64,000 bases of DNA from Ancistrus triradiatus (taxonomy: Eukaryota; Chordata; Actinopteri; Siluriformes; Loricariidae). Of this stretch, positions 36,601 to 42,600 are shown one piece after another. Position numbers and translations under genes: made by a program. The first letter of the stretch is position 1; every line of letters starts with the position of its first letter. The stretch spans positions 233,437 through 297,436 of the forward strand of contig JAJAGP010000776.1 of assembly GCA_025084515.1 (NCBI GenBank), written 5' to 3'. The notes below the pieces were generated by a model. The model searched no databases and had not been told where the DNA came from. It saw only the letters and a program-made list of their open reading frames with translations.

Positions 36601-39600
36601 ACCTACTTTTGGACTTGACACCTTTGTGGGTAGAATGGTCTTGCGCCATATATCTCTACAATAATTTTAAACACTTTATTCTGCACAGGTCTGACACCAC
36701 CTACCACGCCTCCTCACAAAGCCAGTCAAGAGAACCCTTTCAAAGTATCACTCAAAACCAAGCTGTCTTCGTGCACCTCTTCAGCCCTGACAAGCAAGAA
36801 GGCCAAGCTGAGCAATGCTGACTCTAACTCTCCCACAGTCACTGGCTCCAGCAGAAAGGGCCATGAGAAAACTGAGCTTTATGCCCAGCTGAGCAAGGCA
36901 TCTTCTGCTTTGCCTCTGGGAAGCTCAGAGGAGTGCCGGGGCAAGCGGCCCACACCCCGTGTCTTTGGAGATCACGATTATTGCCAGGCCTCAAGCACAA
37001 AAAGAGACAGTGGTAGCTTGGCTGCCTCAGTAACTGGGCCTGTGGAGGGACAGCATGTGGAATCTAAAGACTCAACCATGCCATCCTCCACTACTCCTGC
37101 ATCCTCTTTGTCTTCCACCAGTCTCTCATCTTCCACTCTGGCAAGGCAGCTGCAAAGCCTTTCCTCCACGTTTCCGGAGGCTTGTACAGACAAGGAAGCT
37201 CAGGAGCAGGACCACCGTTCTGCAATGGGTGCCAAAACTTCCAAAGAATGCAATTCCGTTGGCAAGAAGCTGCTGTGTGACCAGGAGATTCGGGACGAGC
37301 TTAATAAGCACTTTGGTAACCCCCAGGTAGCCTTCTTCACTGAGGCTGAGCAGGGTGGGATTCAGCCACTAGATGAAAGTGACTCTGGGGATGAGAACTA
37401 TTACCCTTTCGAGGCATACATGGACACAGGTTTGTCTGACTTTGAGGACCTACAAGTGGGCCGTGAGCGCTTTTTTGGCTCTTGGGAAGGGACTCCACTG
37501 GAGCATTTCTTTGATGGCTCACCCCCCTGCTCGCCATCCAGCAGTTTGCCTTCCCAGAGCTCTGTCTCACCACCCTCAACTCTGCTTTCTCCACTCCACT
37601 TCCACTGGCCCAAGTCTGGCTCCCGCTCTAGATCCCGCTCCAGGTCTTCCTCCCATCACAGATACAGATCCCTCTCGAGATCTCCTTACTCATGTTCACA
37701 GTCTCCTGACAGCTGCTCTCCATCTTGGTAGGTATCATCTGCGAATGTTTTTTTTTTAGACTCAAACTCTGCCATTGATCGCAAATGCACAGTATAGATG
37801 ACTTGGGGAGAGGAACCCATTAAATAAGTTACATGTTTTGGATTCTGGCATCTGTTGTTGCATATCAGAAGAAGCATGAACTAGACACAAGTCCTCAGAA
37901 GAGGGGAAAATGTACTTATGCAGATGTCTGGCTCCAGAACTGGAATTAAATAGCTCTAATGTGATTCATTTAGGTTCCCATTTCTGCAAATAATTCCTTC
38001 TTTGTCATGCTGTCTGAATGAACCAATATTGCTATGTATTACAAGGCTAAATGGTTGTTTTTATTTGAATGAACAAGATTTTTTTTATTAGTACAGCCTT
38101 ATAATCTGTGAGAGCATTCGAAAATCTCCCAGTCTTTGAACATTCTTTTCAACATTTCTATTTTAGACTTTTAGAGTATATTTTTGACATTTTGACAAAG
38201 AAACACTGAAAGAGCAGTCTCCAAAATGTGATTTTCAGACCTCTTTTTAATGCAATAGTATCATAGTCTCACAAGCAATAGCGATAAGCCATTTTGACAG
38301 AACCTGTCCTTTCCTATAAGATTTGTGGCACCTCTGCATAGTTACCTCCAGTGGCACCTCTGCAAAAACATTTATTCAGCTATTTACAGAGTTTGTTCAA
38401 ATGTGCTACATGGAAGGAATCTTCCGTTCTCACTAGATGTCCATAATTTATATGGAGTGCTGTGATAGACCTAAGATGATGACTTTTTCCTTCATGCAAT
38501 GAAGAATGTGTGTGTCGTTGCATGTTAAAGGTAAGGCCTGATGTTGTAGTCATAAGGATGTGTACGTGTGTACTCACACCATGCGATTCGTACCATGCCC
38601 AAGCACATTTGACCTCCACATTTGCCTAGTGTGATCGCTCTGTACTGTGCCTGGGAGCAGTCACTGAACTGTGCTCAGGCAAGCTTGACGAGATGGGCAC
38701 GCGAGCACAGAACGCATGTAATGTGATCGTAAGCCATGCCCAATGCTTCCGCTGTAAACATCTTCTTATACGTGCAGTGCAGGTAGACGAAAATGTCTGC
38801 GTTGCGCAATAAATCATTATTCAAGCCATATGAGAAGGCTGTGTGTCATCACGACCAAAATAACTCCAACAAGCCTCAAAGTAAGCATAACCATAAGGTC
38901 CACTGTGTCAGGTGTTTCCACCATAAACACTATTGTTGTGATGATGTAAGTGTGCTCAGGCCCAGAACATTTACGTTCAATGTGAGCACAAGCCAGTGGG
39001 GGGAGTGGGGATGGGGGAGGCAATCATGCTATTTTCATGGTACAGTGCAACCAGGCATAGCATAGAGTACGCCCTAAGACAATTTCTATGCAAATCATTT
39101 AAATCTTGTTTTCTTTACCTTATCCAGGTGTCATCGCACTGCTCATAACAGCACTTTCAAATCCAGGACCCTTAGAAGCCCTCACTCCCAGTCTCGCTCA
39201 GTTCTTGGTCAAAGGCCCAGGTAAATTTATTTGTCTATTTGTCTTTATTTGTGGTATTAGTAGCCTTCCTTGTCAAAATTTGAATCAAATGGTTACACTT
39301 TTAACCACAAAGCATAAACTAGGCAAAGAGTAATGGCATGTGAAGTTGTGCTGACAGAAGCAACTGCTCGATTCCTGACATGCTCCCTCAAGAGTAGCTC
39401 CTTAACATTTTGCAATGCAAGGAGACATTTTATTAATGCATTTGTCTTCTACACTCAGGATTAAAAAAAATAGAAAATAAAACTTTGTCCGTTGTGATCT
39501 GGCTTTTTTGTCAACTCACTCGAGGGACCTAATGCTTTAGCATATTAGCACATGATTGCATTGGTGATAAGCCGTGTTCTTCTTCATAGGTATGACAGCT

Positions 39601-42600
39601 ATGAGGAATACCAGCATGAGCAGCAGAAGCGGCAGGAGTACCAACTGGACTATGAGAAACGGGAGGGTGAGCGGGCTGAACAGAGGGAGCGACAACGGAA
39701 TAGAGCAATAGTGCGTGAACACTGCTTCGTTTTTCTTCTTTGTATGTGGGTATATATACACAGCGAATATATAATGTACATTCCCTTAGTTGTTTATTTC
39801 TAGGCAAGTCTGTTTTCCACTAACTGCGGCTGCAGACTGCTGTGAGCACAATTCTTTCTCACTGCTGTCGTCTAGCGAGGCACTTCATGCAAAGCTCCGA
39901 GTCTAAATCATACAGGCTATACGCATTTCCTCGTTATCCTCAGTTGTTTATTTTTAACATCTCAGTGAAGTCTCGTGTCAGGTGCTATTAATCACACCAC
40001 AGGCTAAACGAATTCAACCAGACAATGGGGGAAGAATAATCATGTTAAAATAACACCCCAAATCAAGACTACAGGATCTCAACCAGTGGAAATGTAATTC
40101 AAATCTATTTAAAATACATTTCCTTTAAACAGGAAAGGATTTAAAGCAAGACAGGTTTCTAACTCAGTTCTGCCCTTTTCTGACAAATGCTCATGTCAGA
40201 TAATACACGCGTGACTTGGTCTCACAGTTTGGCCTTTTCCCCCTACTTTTGAGGCAGGGAGACAATTATGGGTAGTGTAGGCTGAACTGGCAGGAGAGCT
40301 TTGGCCAGAGGATGTGAGAGCTTCATACGAATCACCAGCCTCGGGGTGTCATCTTTAAAGCCTTGCTGCATTTATCAGCTGTCAGCACCTAAACCACCAA
40401 TTCAGCAAACACTTTTGTCTCCTACAGTAATGTGATGGCAGGAACGTGAAGCTGGGGGATATAAGAGTAAAAAAACAAAAACAAGAAGCAGCATGTCTTG
40501 GCCAATTAGAAATTGTAGTGTCATGTTTTTAATCCAATGAGCAATCTCATGATTTGTGTATGGCGTCAAATGTCAAAGTATAGCATTGGTTTAGTGCCAG
40601 GCAATGGCTTTACATGTGTATGTTACAACAGGCTTCTGGTTATGACACTGCATGTGTTTGTATATTTTAATAGGCCAATAAGTGAGTGCATAAATAAATA
40701 ATTTCAGTAATGCCCCCAGGCGTTCGCTGTCGTATGATAAGCAAACAGAAATTAAATGGCTGTATATATTCAGCTTGTTCCACTTGCAACTTTCCTCTTC
40801 TGGACTGGAATGATGCTGTCTTTTTTGGGAACAATAGAATTCTGTTTGTGCCTTACACTTCACTATAGCCTAGTTACAAACTGATGACAATAACAGATAA
40901 CAGCCAGTAAAAGACTGATCGGTTATCCTTTTAGTATGAAAGTACAGAAATTCAGACGTCTGGCTAAATACTGTATAAGGCCAGTGTCATTATTCCATAA
41001 AAAGTCCACAGCAGCCTTATACTGTATATTACAGCTAACAGGGAGAAAATAGCAAAGACTGCTCTATCTCCCATTTTCTTTGATCTTGTGACGATACATC
41101 CATTCAATCTTTAGTTGCCAGGAACTGGAACATACTATTGAGCTGTTCAAAGCTGCTCAACAGACTCTCTCATCAGCTAAGAGGAAGTTTAGCTGTACTG
41201 CATACTCACACAGGATGAAAGAGAGTAAAGACAAATGAGAGTCCTCTAGTCACTCTCTCTTGACTGTTCTTGACTTATCTAAGTGTTGGGTGTTATTAGT
41301 TATAGAGATAGGCTAAAGGGCAGACCCGCTCCTGTGTAGAAAGAAGTAACAGTCTGACATATGTGGTAAGACTGAGCCTCTAAATGTAATCTAATTTAAC
41401 TCCCAATCTGGCTTGCTTTTCATGACCAGGAGGAGAGGCGGGTATTGTATGTTGGACGTCTCCGGGCTGACAGTACACGCTCTGAGCTCAAGCGGCGCTT
41501 CGAAGTTTTTGGCGAGATCGAGGAGTGTGCCATCAACTTTAGGCATGATGGGTAAGAAATCCAGCAAGTCTGTCTATGTACAAATTCTTTGTAGTGTCAA
41601 AGGTTAGGTCCCTAACTGCGCAGTCTGGAAAGTCATTCAATACCATATTTTCTGCTGCTGACAGTCAATTAAAAGGACAAGTATATATTTCTTAAATAAG
41701 CTATTTTGGAGAAAAATAGTGGGGCTAGAATACAAATAGGATGATTCTGCTTTGACCTCAAAAATAGCAAGACATCCCAATCATATTGATCCCGGTTTTG
41801 CATATATATATACACACAATAGGGAGTCACCTCATGTGTACGTTGACGTTTCATTTTCTCTGTAATACAGGGACAGTTTCGGCTTCATCACCTACCGCTA
41901 CACTTGTGATGCCTCCGCTGCCCTTGAGAATGGACACACCTTGCGCAAGCCAAACGAGCCTCAGTTTGAGCTCTGCTTTAGTGGACAAAAGCAGTTCTGC
42001 AAATCCAATTATACAGACTTGGGTAAGTATGCCAACCCCGTTTACCTCCAGTCATACATAAGTACGAGTACTCACTACTGACAAAGGGGCTTCCTTCCAA
42101 TGCGGGAAAGAATAGCTGGAAAGCAAAAGACCTGAGTGATGTTTTCACATCAGAGGATGTTTTTGCCAGATCTGCTCATGGCTTCTATTTTTCTCTGAGG
42201 CATTGAGAAGGATATATTGAGTTTGAAAAGCACTCTTGAATTGAACCACAGCTCTATAGGATTTCACAAACGCTAGCTAGAAAACAAAATAAAGAAGGTA
42301 TACAGAGGTTTGCCAGCAGCATAGTAGTAAATTAGCATGACACAATCCCGTGCTTTTTGATACAGTGCGGTTGTAATACTGTACATGCGTGCATGCATAG
42401 GCTTTCTGTGGAAAGTTAAAGAAAGCATGGATTTAAAAAGAGCAGAGAGGATAGAGATAGGCTAAGGTCAAGTTTCATCAGCTCACTCTTTCCAAGCGGA
42501 TGTCTGTCTTCAAACGAGTCAAGATCGGGATGACACTAAGCTGCGTGTACAGGAAGGGAAAGAGGAAAGGGCTGAGGTAGGAGGAGAGATAGAAAAATAA

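Noticed and set aside
37732..37737. Alternative exon 8 donor at GTATCA
   Set aside because: It would include an in-frame TAG; the donor 4 nt upstream restores the phase needed by exon 9.
38560..39065. Possible transposon or extra exon in intron 8
   Set aside because: Base composition differs from the surroundings, but no inverted ends, target duplication or conserved peptide could be established.
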